From: Muribaculaceae bacterium
GTDB taxonomy: Bacteria; Bacteroidota; Bacteroidia; Bacteroidales; Muribaculaceae
DNA: 23,688 bases
Reading direction: 5' to 3'
NCBI GenBank assembly: GCA_016292745.1
Contig: JAEDFO010000037.1
Span: 1 to 23,688, forward strand
Below are positions 15,844 through 23,230 of this stretch, piece by piece (the first letter of the stretch is position 1; each line of letters opens with the position of its first letter). The notes under the pieces are model-generated. The model was not told the origin of the DNA and did not search any database. It saw only the letters and a list, made by a program, of their open reading frames with translations. The translations under genes were made by a program, and so were the position numbers.

Positions 15844-15855
15844 CAACTACTTTTG
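15825..15855 (+). promoter_or_regulatory. Promoter of the dihydrouridine synthase gene, overlapping a terminator
   Basis: TTG (15825-15827) and TACTTTTG (15848-15855) are 20 nt apart, matching the Bacteroidetes consensus. The TTG lies in the right arm of the preceding terminator. The transcript would begin about 10 nt before the ATG at 15872. Confidence 0.6.
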
Positions 15856-15871
15856 CAAAAAATTGCAACAA

Positions 15872-16789
15872 ATGTTACACATCTACTCATCGGCACTTCA
15901 AGGACTGACAGAATTTGCGTGGCGAAACGCCCACAGCAAAATATTCGGATACATCGACAAATACTATGCGCCATTTATGCGCATAGAGCACGGAAAATTC
16001 CGCAACAAAGACCTGCGTGAAATATCGCATGACAACAACGATACCGACAACCTCGTGCCTCAAATCATAGCTACCAATGCATCGGATTCGCAGATGATGA
16101 TCGAACGCATATTGCAGGAAGGATACAAGGAAATCGACATAAATTTCGGATGCCCGTTTCCGCCGATTTGCAAGCACGGACAGGGTGCCGGAATGATGAA
16201 CATACCAGACAAAATGGCCGAAACGCTCAAGGCTCTCGAACAATACCGCAACGACTGCGTTTTCAGCATTAAATGCCGTCTAGGCATTAACGACGCTGAT
16301 GGGTGGAAGGTGGCGCTGCCGATTTTCAATGCTTTCCGACCAGTTCGTCTTGCAGTGCACCCACGCACAGCAAAGCAACAATATAGCGGCGACCTCGATA
16401 TGGAATCGTTCGACGCCATATACCATGCCGCCGAGATGCCGTTGGTATATAACGGCAACATAATGGCTGCCAATGACATCGACGACATTGAACGCCGCTA
16501 TCCAAAGCTGGATGGTGTGATGATAGGCCGCGGACTGATGTGCAACCCGGCTATTGCACGCGAACATGCCGGAGGCAAAGGATTCTCGCTCGAGGAATAT
16601 CTGAGACTGATGGCTATCGTGGCCAATCATTTCGAGAACACACTGTGCGGCGATGCCCACACTCTTGCCAAGATAAAGCCATACTGGGAATATGCACCCG
16701 AATGCATCGACCGCAAGATACTCAAGGCAATAAAGAAGAGCACCTCGATGATAAAGTATCACTCGGCCGTGCAAAACATACAAATATAA
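15872..16789 (+). CDS. dus: tRNA-dihydrouridine synthase
   Basis: This FMN enzyme reduces certain uridines in the tRNA D-loop with NADPH. With the ATG at 15872 the protein has 305 residues, near the family norm. It starts LHIYSSALQGLTEFAWR, the family's usual 'aPLqGvTd..fR' region. The catalytic motif reads INFGCPFPPICKHGQG (90-105) with Cys94. SIKCRLG, HPRTAKQQYSGD and NGNIMAANDIDDIERR...GVMIGRG follow in the right order; the last is the phosphate-binding part of the TIM barrel. An in-frame GTG at 15836 would add 12 residues but lies in the terminator hairpin and upstream of the likely transcription start. Dus A, B and C classes cannot be told apart with confidence. It converges with trmN with only 3 nt between stops. 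Confidence 0.93.
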   Translation: MLHIYSSALQGLTEFAWRNAHSKIFGYIDKYYAPFMRIEHGKFRNKDLREISHDNNDTDNLVPQIIATNASDSQMMIERILQEGYKEIDINFGCPFPPICKHGQGAGMMNIPDKMAETLKALEQYRNDCVFSIKCRLGINDADGWKVALPIFNAFRPVRLAVHPRTAKQQYSGDLDMESFDAIYHAAEMPLVYNGNIMAANDIDDIERRYPKLDGVMIGRGLMCNPAIAREHAGGKGFSLEEYLRLMAIVANHFENTLCGDAHTLAKIKPYWEYAPECIDRKILKAIKKSTSMIKYHSAVQNIQI

Positions 16790-16792
16790 TCA

Positions 16793-17503
16793 TCAAAATT
16801 TCAGATAGAAATCGCGGGTAAGTGCCTTATAGGCCTCGGTGTAGACATTCCGGTCAATTTCAATAACGAGAGTCTCCTCCTTCATCTCCACCGGACACCT
16901 CCGACATTGCACCAACACCCTTTTGCTCGGCAAATCGGCACGTGGCAACACCCGGCATAGTCTGGTAACCGACAGCCCAACATTGCCGGCTGCTACAACT
17001 ATATCGTCGAGATATTCAGTAGGATAGATAAACGACAGCACCCCATCATCGGCAAGCAATGCGCTGCAACTTTCCATAAACGCATCGAGCGGCAGCCCCA
17101 CAGCATGGCGGGCAATAGAACGCTTGCCGTCGGGGCATAGCAAGCCATTGGCATAAAACGGAGGATTCGACACCACTGCATCGAACTTGACACCACTTCG
17201 GCAATAATCGAGGATATCGGTTTGATGAACCTCAATGCGTTCGCTCCATGGCGATGCAGCTACATTATATCGGGCTTCGGCGCATGCAGTTGAGTCAATA
17301 TCGATGGCCGTTATCTGCGCCGGCTGATTGCGCTGGGCAAGCATCAATGCAATGAGCCCGGTGCCACATCCGGCATCAAGAATCCGGCCACCTATTCCAC
17401 AATCGGCCCAAGCTCCGATAAGCACGCCATCGGTGCCCACCTTCATAGCACTATCCTTGTTGGTCACCGCAAATTGCTTGAAACGAAACACCGACTCGCG
17501 CAT
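16793..17503 (-). CDS. trmN: tRNA1(Val) (adenine(37)-N6)-methyltransferase
   Basis: This 236-residue SAM-dependent enzyme is the likely counterpart of E. coli YfiC/TrmN6, which methylates A37 next to the anticodon of a valine tRNA. The opening FRFKQFAVTNKDSAMKVGTD (6-25) is characteristic, SAM motif I is LDAGCGTGLIAL (42-53), the acidic ribose-binding residues are in AIDID (66-70), and the catalytic N6-adenine motif is NPPF (113-116), followed by ARHAVGLPLD. The gene lies 18 nt downstream of the propeller-like protein, so it is likely read from that promoter. Its stop is 3 nt from that of the dihydrouridine synthase; two tRNA-modification genes thus meet tail to tail, without a terminator hairpin between them. 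Confidence 0.9.
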   Translation of the reverse strand: MRESVFRFKQFAVTNKDSAMKVGTDGVLIGAWADCGIGGRILDAGCGTGLIALMLAQRNQPAQITAIDIDSTACAEARYNVAASPWSERIEVHQTDILDYCRSGVKFDAVVSNPPFYANGLLCPDGKRSIARHAVGLPLDAFMESCSALLADDGVLSFIYPTEYLDDIVVAAGNVGLSVTRLCRVLPRADLPSKRVLVQCRRCPVEMKEETLVIEIDRNVYTEAYKALTRDFYLKF

Positions 17504-17521
17504 ATCAGATACACTCCTACC

Positions 17522-18664
17522 CTAATTAACCAATTCGAACCCGAGGGACGAATCGGGCACAAAACGATACATTTTCAGGTTGGTATACTCCTTGCCATCG
17601 GCACTACGGCCATTGTGCGATATATAGAAATAACCGTCGCCCAACGACACAATGCCAGTGGAGCCGTATTTGAAATTCCAACCATAGATGCCGTCGGTGC
17701 ACAGACCCTTGCGAAGCAGGCTCACCACATTGCCTTTTTTAATGTAAGGCACGCCGTTAAGCGGTTGCTTCTGCGGCTTTTTACTACCGTCGATTGCATA
17801 CACACCATAGTTGGGATATTGTGGTTTCTTGCCTCGATACACAGCAGCAATCCAGCAATTGTTGGTGACATCATACTCCAGGTTCTGGATACCCCAGTCG
17901 GTGTTACCGGTAAATGCAAAATACTGTCCGTCGGGGCTCTTCGGGCCAAAGCGATGCAGATTGTTGAGCGAAAGCCTATGCTCAAATTTCCGCCAATTCG
18001 TCACATCGTACTGCAACAACACCTGATAATCGTTGTCGGTACGTTCAAGGTCGCTATACACCCCATATGCCACTGTGAGATACCATTTCGAATCACGGCT
18101 CTTGCCGAAACGCGGACCGAACGACACTCCGTCAACACCACTGCACCCCAAGCGATGCTTGAATTGTTTGCCTCCACATTGCACAGTGGCATTGTAATCG
18201 GCCTCTACCGAGGGCAGACACACAGTGGTCATAACGCTATCGGTCTCAGCGCTCATGCCCACGCGGTTTATGGCATCGGTATCAAAGATTGCTATATAGA
18301 AAGTGTTCACGAAATCGCGGTTCTCGCCTTCCTGTTTCAGAATGCCTTTGCCAATCACATCGTCCTTATACTCGAGCGTTCCATACAGTCGGCCGTCGGC
18401 AGGATTCATCGCCAGACAGCCAAGATGTCCAAGAAGCCCGGTGACGGTTCCCACCACATTGCCTTGCAAGTCGGTTTTCACAAGCATGGAAGTGAACGAG
18501 TAATAAATATACTTATGCTGAGCATCGATTGCTATGCCCTGCACATGTCCGGCCTTCCATTCGCCGGAATAAATGTTGCGCGGCAATTCAAGAGCCCTTT
18601 GCGCTAACAAGCACGAACAGCCAAGAATTACAAAGGCAATAATTGAAACAAATCTTCTGGTCAT
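17522..18664 (-). CDS. Secreted protein with beta-propeller-like repeats, unknown function
   Basis: This 380-residue exported protein has a signal peptide (1 to about 22: RR, hydrophobic run, then CLLAQ). A Cys at 16 in ILGC could be a weak lipobox, so lipoprotein anchoring is possible. The mature part has segments such as VQGIAIDAQHKYIYYSFTSMLVKTDLQGNVVGTVTGL and LGCLAMNPADGRLYGTLEY (about 40-115). In these an 'a-hydrophobic-D-x-x-x-x-x-hydrophobic-Y' strand pattern recurs, as in blades of YncE/SMP30-like propellers. Near the end the repeat GDGYFYISHNGRSADGKEYTNLKMYRF looks like a closing blade. I do not recognise a named family or catalytic residues. trmN follows 18 nt downstream. Confidence 0.72.
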   Translation of the reverse strand: MTRRFVSIIAFVILGCSCLLAQRALELPRNIYSGEWKAGHVQGIAIDAQHKYIYYSFTSMLVKTDLQGNVVGTVTGLLGHLGCLAMNPADGRLYGTLEYKDDVIGKGILKQEGENRDFVNTFYIAIFDTDAINRVGMSAETDSVMTTVCLPSVEADYNATVQCGGKQFKHRLGCSGVDGVSFGPRFGKSRDSKWYLTVAYGVYSDLERTDNDYQVLLQYDVTNWRKFEHRLSLNNLHRFGPKSPDGQYFAFTGNTDWGIQNLEYDVTNNCWIAAVYRGKKPQYPNYGVYAIDGSKKPQKQPLNGVPYIKKGNVVSLLRKGLCTDGIYGWNFKYGSTGIVSLGDGYFYISHNGRSADGKEYTNLKMYRFVPDSSLGFELVN

Positions 18665-18693
18665 AACAATTATTAGTTAAGAAATATGATATA

Positions 18694-18723
18694 CAAAATT
18701 ATAAAATTATGGGAATATTCAAA
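18694..18723 (-). promoter_or_regulatory. Promoter of the propeller-like gene and trmN
   Basis: On the minus strand TTTG (18723-18720) and TAATTTTG (18701-18694) are 18 nt apart, close to the Bacteroidetes consensus. The transcript leader would be about 25 nt. Confidence 0.5.
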
Positions 18724-18752
18724 ACTGTAATTACGCGCATCTATCCATTTGG

Positions 18753-18783
18753 TTGCAACATAGTAGCAAATGCATTAACTTTG
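18753..18783 (+). promoter_or_regulatory. Promoter of the NhaC-type antiporter gene
   Basis: TTG (18753-18755) and TAACTTTG (18776-18783) are 20 nt apart and match the consensus. The predicted leader of about 44 nt runs to a GTG start at 18834. Confidence 0.65.
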
Positions 18784-18833
18784 CAGTTCATTAGGGAGAA
18801 CTATACAAATAACGGGAAAACTTTTGGAATAAA

Positions 18834-20297
18834 GTGCAGAATCAAACTAAAAAACGGCCATCGGCAGTGTTGTCGCTGCTTCCTATAGCATTGCTGGTGA
18901 CAATGCTTGTGAGCACCATCCACACTTTCGGCAGCGATGCGCTCCTGGGTGCCTCGCAGGTGTCACTCCTTACTGTTTCGGCCTTCTGTGTATTTATCGG
19001 CATGACATATCTGCATGTGCCGTGGGCCAGTTTTGAGAAAGCGATAACAAAAAACGTGGCAAGTGTGGCAAGTGCACTGATAATATTGCTCTTGATAGGC
19101 GCATTGAGCGGTGCATGGATGGTTAGCGGCGTGGTGCCTACTCTCATTTATTACGGTCTGCAGATAATGCATCCCGACGTGTTCCTGATGTCGACGTGCA
19201 TAATATGTGCCTTGGTGAGCGTAATGACCGGCAGCTCGTGGACCACCATAGCCACCATCGGCATTGCACTGATGGGTATCGGCCAGGCACTGGGATTCTC
19301 CGACGGACTTATCGCCGGCGCCATTATATCGGGGGCATATTTCGGCGACAAGATATCACCGCTGTCCGACACTACAGTGCTGGCATCGGGTGGTGTGGGT
19401 GTTCCCCTCTTCAAGCACATACGATATATGGTTATCACCACTGTGCCATCAATAGTGCTGGCGCTAATTGCATTCGGCATCGCCGGATTCCTGGTGACTC
19501 CCGAAGGCTACAACGACACCAGCACGTTTGTGACTGCGCTGAACGAACGGTTCAATATCACTCCATGGCTGTTGCTGGTGCCAGTAATCACCGGTGTGAT
19601 GATAGCTCGGAGGGTGCCACCCATCATCACTTTGTTCATGGCAACACTTGTGGCTGTGGCATTCGGCTTGATATTCCAGCGCGAGACAATGCTCGATATT
19701 GAACCCTCACTGTTTAAGGCAGCGATGCGATGCGTGTACGACACCACCTCGCTCACCACCGACAACGAGATGCTCACCGAACTTGTCACCACCCGCGGGA
19801 TGGCCGGTATGATGGGCACCATATGGTTGATAATATGCGCAATGTGCTTTGGCGGCACCATGACTGCAAGCGGAATGGTTGGCGGCATATCGAGGTTGTT
19901 CATCCATATGGTGCGCGGACGCACTTCGCTTGTGGGTTCTACAGTGTCAACCGGACTTATGATAAATCTGGCGATTGCCGACCAATATCTGTGCATCCTT
20001 CTTTCAGGCAATATGTTCAAGGACATCTATGACCGACAAGGCTATGAGCGACGTCTGCTGAGCCGCACCATCGAGGATTCCGTAACCGTCACATCGGTGC
20101 TCGTACCATGGAACACATGCGGCATGACGCAAAGCACAGTGCTGGGGGTATCGACCTTTGTCTATCTGCCATATTGCTTCTTCAACTTGCTGTCGCCCAT
20201 TGTCAGCGTGGTGGTAGCTGCCATTGGTTACAAAATTTTCAAAGTTGAATCCACCGACGCCATCGACCATAACCCCACAAACCTTGAAGAGAAATAA
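18834..20297 (+). CDS. nhaC: NhaC-type Na+/H+ antiporter
   Basis: This 487-residue inner-membrane protein belongs to the NhaC family, which exchanges sodium for protons or, in relatives, malate and lactate (MleN). About eleven hydrophobic segments are visible. The key motif is SGAYFGDKISPLSDTTVLAS (about 165-184), the NhaC hallmark of a helix break with Asp, Lys and Ser. A preceding TGSSWTTIATIGIALMGIG (about 130-148) is also typical, as are the ending VTSVLVPWNTCGMTQSTVLGV and the following Leu-Pro-Tyr. The start is GTG; no in-frame ATG lies between the promoter and the first membrane segment. The nearby MFS gene has its own promoter, so the two need not be an operon. Substrate ions are a family inference. 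Confidence 0.9.
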   Translation: MQNQTKKRPSAVLSLLPIALLVTMLVSTIHTFGSDALLGASQVSLLTVSAFCVFIGMTYLHVPWASFEKAITKNVASVASALIILLLIGALSGAWMVSGVVPTLIYYGLQIMHPDVFLMSTCIICALVSVMTGSSWTTIATIGIALMGIGQALGFSDGLIAGAIISGAYFGDKISPLSDTTVLASGGVGVPLFKHIRYMVITTVPSIVLALIAFGIAGFLVTPEGYNDTSTFVTALNERFNITPWLLLVPVITGVMIARRVPPIITLFMATLVAVAFGLIFQRETMLDIEPSLFKAAMRCVYDTTSLTTDNEMLTELVTTRGMAGMMGTIWLIICAMCFGGTMTASGMVGGISRLFIHMVRGRTSLVGSTVSTGLMINLAIADQYLCILLSGNMFKDIYDRQGYERRLLSRTIEDSVTVTSVLVPWNTCGMTQSTVLGVSTFVYLPYCFFNLLSPIVSVVVAAIGYKIFKVESTDAIDHNPTNLEEK

Positions 20298-20343
20298 TGC
20301 TGTCTGAATTAGGCTATAAAGGCAATCGTCGAAGTGAATTTTT

Positions 20344-20385
20344 GCATAAACGAGGGCAAAAAGGCCAATTATTCAAAATTTATGC
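20344..20385. repeat. Inverted repeat before the MFS promoter
   Basis: GCATAAA (20344-20350) and TTTATGC (20379-20385) form a perfect 7-bp inverted repeat with a 28-nt gap. The right arm ends 1 nt before the -7 element. It could be a regulator site or chance. The whole 196-nt gap to the antiporter gene holds no ORF that I support. Confidence 0.3.
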
Positions 20386-20386
20386 G

Positions 20387-20394
20387 TAATTTTG
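20387..20394 (+). promoter_or_regulatory. -7 element of the MFS transporter gene
   Basis: TAATTTTG is an exact TAnnTTTG match, 99 nt before the chosen ATG. No clear -33 box is seen. The leader of about 93 nt contains repeated short words (TGTTCAC at 20420 and 20444; CTGACTA at 20429 and 20474). Confidence 0.5.
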
Positions 20395-20493
20395 CCGCCG
20401 TTTAGAGACTGTTACACATTGTTCACGTCTGACTACAGATGACTGTTCACAGCCATTATATTATTGACGTGCTCTGACTAATATTTGAAATTG

Positions 20494-21678
20494 ATGAAAC
20501 AAGTATCGCTATTTGCCACAATAACGCTGGGTGCACTCACTGCATTCGGGCCGTTTATCACCGACTTCTACTTGCCGGCGATGCCCGAACTGGTCCACTA
20601 CTTCCAGACCTCCCCGGCCGCCGTCAGCTCGTCGCTTACAGCATCGATGACGGGTTTGGCAATAGGACAAATACTCATAGGGCCGCTGTCGGATAAATAC
20701 GGACGCCGACCGTTGCTCATCATTTCCATGCTGCTGTTTGCCATCGCTTCGGTGGCTTGTCTGTTTGCCCCTAACATCGAAATTTTCAATCTTCTGAGAG
20801 TGTTCCAGGGCATCGCCGGCGCTGGCGGTGTGGTATTGTCGAAGAGTATCGCCACCGACATGTTCTCGGGCAAGGAATTGGCCCGTTTTCTGGCCATTCT
20901 GGGAGCCATTAACGGTGTGGCGCCGATAGTGGCGCCGATAGTTGGCGGTTCAATGACCAGTTTCACTTCGTGGAAAGGAATATTCTGCGCCTTGCTTGCC
21001 ATCGGGCTTATATTGCTTTACTGCTCGATGCAACTCAGCGAAACACATCCCAAGGAGCGCCGGATGCAAGGCAATCTGCTGCACTCCTATGCCAAGCTGT
21101 TCAGCGTCCTGTGCAACCGTCGGTTCACGCTCAGCACCATAGCAATGACGAGCTGCTTCTTCACTTTCTTTGCCTACATTGCAGCCTCGCCATTCATATT
21201 CCAACAGATTTACGGTATGTCGGCATTTGAATATAGTGTTTGTTTCGGGTTAAATGCATTCTTTATTGCTATGGGCGCTATGCTTGCCACCCGTTTCCAT
21301 CATCACAACACAGCTCTCAAGTGGGGTGCCATCGACTTGGTAATATCGGCAGCCCTGGTGGCCATATGCCAATTGCTTGAGGCTCCGCTGGCCATATTGA
21401 TGCCATGCTACATATTCATGCTCATGTGCTTCGGATTGATGCAACCGGTGAGCACTGCCATTGCCATGGACAGCGAGCGTAACAACGCCGGTGCTGCAAG
21501 CGCCATATTCGGCGCAGCATCATTTGTTGGCGGTGCAATAGTGTCGCCACTGGTTACTATGGGTAACCTGATGATTACATCGTCGATGGTAATGTTTGGC
21601 GGTGCCATTGTGTGCCTCGCTTTCACACTGCCTCTTTGCTCTATCGTGAAAAAGGAGCAGATGAACCAGCAATTGTAA
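20494..21678 (+). CDS. Bcr/CflA-family MFS drug efflux transporter
   Basis: This proton-driven exporter of 394 residues belongs to the drug/H+ antiporter branch with 12 membrane segments, related to E. coli Bcr and CflA. The opening FGPFITDFYLPAMPEL (about 17-32) has the family's DxYLPxxP motif. MFS motif A, GPLSDKYGRRPLLI, is at about 63-76. RVFQGIAGAGGVVLSKSIATDMF (about 103-125) carries the 'QGxGAa...s.aii.D' motif B/C region. About 12 hydrophobic segments fit. An upstream in-frame TTG at 20485 adds only three residues; the ATG at 20494 is the likelier start. The substrate cannot be predicted; Bcr handles bicyclomycin, CflA chloramphenicol-like drugs, and many members export other compounds. 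A weak hairpin at 21684-21702 follows the gene but has no T-run. Confidence 0.9.
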   Translation: MKQVSLFATITLGALTAFGPFITDFYLPAMPELVHYFQTSPAAVSSSLTASMTGLAIGQILIGPLSDKYGRRPLLIISMLLFAIASVACLFAPNIEIFNLLRVFQGIAGAGGVVLSKSIATDMFSGKELARFLAILGAINGVAPIVAPIVGGSMTSFTSWKGIFCALLAIGLILLYCSMQLSETHPKERRMQGNLLHSYAKLFSVLCNRRFTLSTIAMTSCFFTFFAYIAASPFIFQQIYGMSAFEYSVCFGLNAFFIAMGAMLATRFHHHNTALKWGAIDLVISAALVAICQLLEAPLAILMPCYIFMLMCFGLMQPVSTAIAMDSERNNAGAASAIFGAASFVGGAIVSPLVTMGNLMITSSMVMFGGAIVCLAFTLPLCSIVKKEQMNQQL

Positions 21679-21906
21679 GATAATATGGCTTTACCAGCCA
21701 TAGCCGCTGTCAGAAAAACACAGAAAATACTGCCACACAAAACGATTTGGCACAATATTTGAAATGTCGTAGATTGGTTGACTTACTCAGCCCCAAACGC
21801 ACAATAAACAATAGCAACATATTAATACTCATTCAAAAAAAACAGATTTCGAAGTTCCATCCGTAACAACACCAATACTAACCTCAAGTTTTTTGGCAAA
21901 TTGGCT
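21679..21906. other. Intergenic region with weak promoter for the 36-codon ORF
   Basis: This is 228 nt after the MFS gene. A 7-bp hairpin (TATGGCT/AGCCATA, 21684-21702) without a T-run may slow transcription. TTTG (21746-21749), 20 nt before TAGATTGG (21770-21777), is a near match to a Bacteroidetes promoter, one base off in the -7 box. No RNA gene was recognised. Confidence 0.35.
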
Positions 21907-22017
21907 ATGTTCAAGCAAGATCCAGAAATACCGCAAGACCCAAAGGAACGCCGTCAGAAATACGCCACTATATTCGACAAAACCTTCAACGAAGACACGG
22001 ACGACGATAATAAGTAA
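21907..22017 (+). CDS. Possible 36-residue acidic small protein
   Basis: An ATG-started ORF encodes 36 residues: a Pro/Asp/Lys-rich start (MFKQDPEIPQDPKERRQKYA), a short amphipathic middle (TIFDKTFNED) and an acidic end (TDDDNK). It has no membrane segment or known motif. A clear terminator begins 8 nt after its stop, and a weak promoter lies about 130 nt upstream. These two features, rather than its length, suggest a real small gene; the alternative is a non-coding transcript that ends at the same terminator. Bacteroidetes starts rarely need a Shine-Dalgarno sequence, so its absence is not decisive. The minus-strand ORF over the same bases would read through the terminator and is less likely. 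Confidence 0.45.
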   Translation: MFKQDPEIPQDPKERRQKYATIFDKTFNEDTDDDNK

Positions 22018-22025
22018 CCTCCAGT

Positions 22026-22069
22026 AACAAAGCGGGGCCACATCACCACGATACAGTCCCGCTTTGTTT
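22026..22069. terminator. Two-way terminator between small ORF and 2H phosphoesterase
   Basis: AACAAAGCGGG (22026-22036) pairs with CCCGCTTTGTT (22058-22068), an 11-bp stem plus a G-U pair with a 20-nt loop. The right side continues into T-rich sequence. It lies after the 36-codon ORF on the plus strand and overlaps the stop codon of the minus-strand gene ending at 22068. Confidence 0.7.
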
Positions 22070-22595
22070 ATTTCAATGTCCACTGCCCTATCACTCTATG
22101 TCCCTCGCGCTGAAGATACCGCATTCTCGTCAGCCTTATCTCAAAAGGAGGCAAGTGAATGCCGGCCAACCGACTTCTCAAGTGCTGAATCGTTATCGAA
22201 TTGCCAGCCACACGGCCAAGGGTTAAATGAATACGGAAACCTTGCGACACATCACACCCTCGGTGCTCCATCCCGCTTCTGATGCCCTCGACCATCTCCA
22301 GAAACTCGGCTGAGGGAACAGTCGTGGTAAGGTTTATGATGTGGCTGCTGCCCGACGTAGTTGTGAAGGCATCGAGTTTGTCGAAAAACAGCGTCGGAGC
22401 CTTTGCATCCGACAGCATGCCATTGAACAACTCGAGCAACCGCGCACCAGCTGGCGCATCATTAACAAATACTACCGTGATATGAAAACATCTGCCCTGC
22501 CATTTCACTGGCACACTACGCAGATTGCGCAACATCTCGTTATACCATGTTGCACATATATCAATGGGCACTACAAATTCAAGATACGATTCCAT
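22068..22595 (-). CDS. 2'-5' RNA ligase-like (2H phosphoesterase) protein
   Basis: This small cytoplasmic protein has 175 residues with the ATG at 22595. It carries the two HxT motifs that define the 2H superfamily (LigT, ThpR, cyclic phosphodiesterases): FHIT (37-40) and IHLT (122-125), each followed by a hydrophobic strand. The spacing of about 85 residues is normal. The superfamily acts on 2'-5' or cyclic phosphates in RNA or small nucleotides, but a physiological substrate is seldom known. A longer reading of 201 residues would start at a TTG (22673), adding a segment without family likeness; I prefer the ATG because ESYLEFVVPID then forms the first strand. The neighbour at 22736 diverges from it. 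Confidence 0.85.
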   Translation of the reverse strand: MESYLEFVVPIDICATWYNEMLRNLRSVPVKWQGRCFHITVVFVNDAPAGARLLELFNGMLSDAKAPTLFFDKLDAFTTTSGSSHIINLTTTVPSAEFLEMVEGIRSGMEHRGCDVSQGFRIHLTLGRVAGNSITIQHLRSRLAGIHLPPFEIRLTRMRYLQREGHRVIGQWTLK

Positions 22596-22683
22596 AAATG
22601 AACAGTCCGGATTCTCGACATCGAATTTACTGATTAATTTGATATCTCCCTTTGATATAGTGCCAGAATCCAATTTGATTATA

Positions 22684-22691
22684 TATTTTTG
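22684..22691 (+). promoter_or_regulatory. -7 element for the small membrane protein
   Basis: TATTTTTG matches TAnnTTTG exactly, 44 nt before the ATG at 22736. No TTTG is present at the proper distance upstream. Confidence 0.45.
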
Positions 22692-22735
22692 CCATTAGGC
22701 ATCGACGAAAATAGTATTCATAAAATATATAAATC

Positions 22736-23158
22736 ATGGGAAAATCACAAAACAAAAGCACCATCATATGCTGGGCAATCAATTTCTTCTCAAGCAACTT
22801 CTATGGCATTGGCATTCTGGGCACGGCCGCCGTTGCCTTTTTCTTATACATCTTTAATGACGGTGAACAGGCTGCAATCGATAATACAATTCTTAATTTA
22901 AATATTTTGGTCGGAGCGATTGCTGCCATCTCGCTCATTCTCTCCATCTGGGCAGGCCGATACACCTACAATAACTTTGAGGAAATATGGTCACGACGCA
23001 TGAGATGGACAAGCAGCAACGTGGAGAAACTCGATGCCCGAATGAAAAACACCGCCATGATAACCATCAGAATGTTCTTCTCCCTGTTCTCTGTGCTGAT
23101 TGTGCTTATCCTTCTCATTTGCTACGGCATCTATACCCTCCTGACACAACAACCATGA
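22736..23158 (+). CDS. Small membrane protein with three hydrophobic segments, unknown function
   Basis: I do not recognise a family. The 140-residue protein has hydrophobic helices at about 22-40, 52-73 and 110-136. Between the second and third lies a basic, Trp-containing loop (RYTYNNFEEIWSRRMRW, 75-91) followed by a charged helix (SSNVEKLDARMKNT). By the positive-inside rule this basic loop is cytoplasmic, and so is the N-terminus (KSQNKS) if three helices are crossed; that leaves an inconsistency only if one segment is re-entrant. The length and three-helix plan suggest an inner-membrane accessory or scaffold protein. There are no catalytic motifs. It has its own likely promoter and no close same-strand neighbour upstream. 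Confidence 0.7.
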   Translation: MGKSQNKSTIICWAINFFSSNFYGIGILGTAAVAFFLYIFNDGEQAAIDNTILNLNILVGAIAAISLILSIWAGRYTYNNFEEIWSRRMRWTSSNVEKLDARMKNTAMITIRMFFSLFSVLIVLILLICYGIYTLLTQQP

Positions 23159-23176
23159 ATCTTGGAATTAAGTTTG

Positions 23177-23195
23177 TTGTGTAAAAATTACACAA
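23177..23195. promoter_or_regulatory. Upstream palindromic operator before the Nudix gene
   Basis: TTGTGTAA and TTACACAA form a perfect 8-bp inverted repeat around AAA (19 bp). It ends 4 nt before the -33 box of the Nudix promoter. A second site with the same core lies 54 bp downstream centre to centre, about five helical turns, so one protein could contact both on the same face. Confidence 0.7.
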
Positions 23196-23199
23196 AAGT

Positions 23200-23230
23200 T
23201 TTGTTTTTATGAATCAATCGTTTATCTTTG
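23200..23230 (+). promoter_or_regulatory. Promoter of the Nudix gene
   Basis: TTTG (23200-23203) and TATCTTTG (23223-23230) are 19 nt apart, a full match to the Bacteroidetes consensus. The -7 box overlaps the downstream palindrome. Confidence 0.75.

Noticed and set aside
15836..15871. GTG start for the dihydrouridine synthase
   Set aside because: It lies in the preceding terminator and upstream of the likely transcription start; the ATG at 15872 fits the family N-terminus.
17474..18607. A 377-codon open frame on the plus strand, opposite the propeller-like protein
   Set aside because: It lies wholly antisense to a gene with a signal peptide, promoter and propeller-like repeats. The antisense product shows no motif, and such long frames arise from biased third positions.
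21829..22083. An 84-codon minus-strand frame with a hydrophobic stretch
   Set aside because: It starts within the terminator hairpin of its neighbour and overlaps the 3' end of the phosphoesterase gene, with no promoter; the 36-codon plus-strand ORF fits the terminator better.
22596..22673. Longer TTG-started form of the 2H phosphoesterase
   Set aside because: The extra 26 residues show no family likeness, and an ATG lies directly before the first expected strand.
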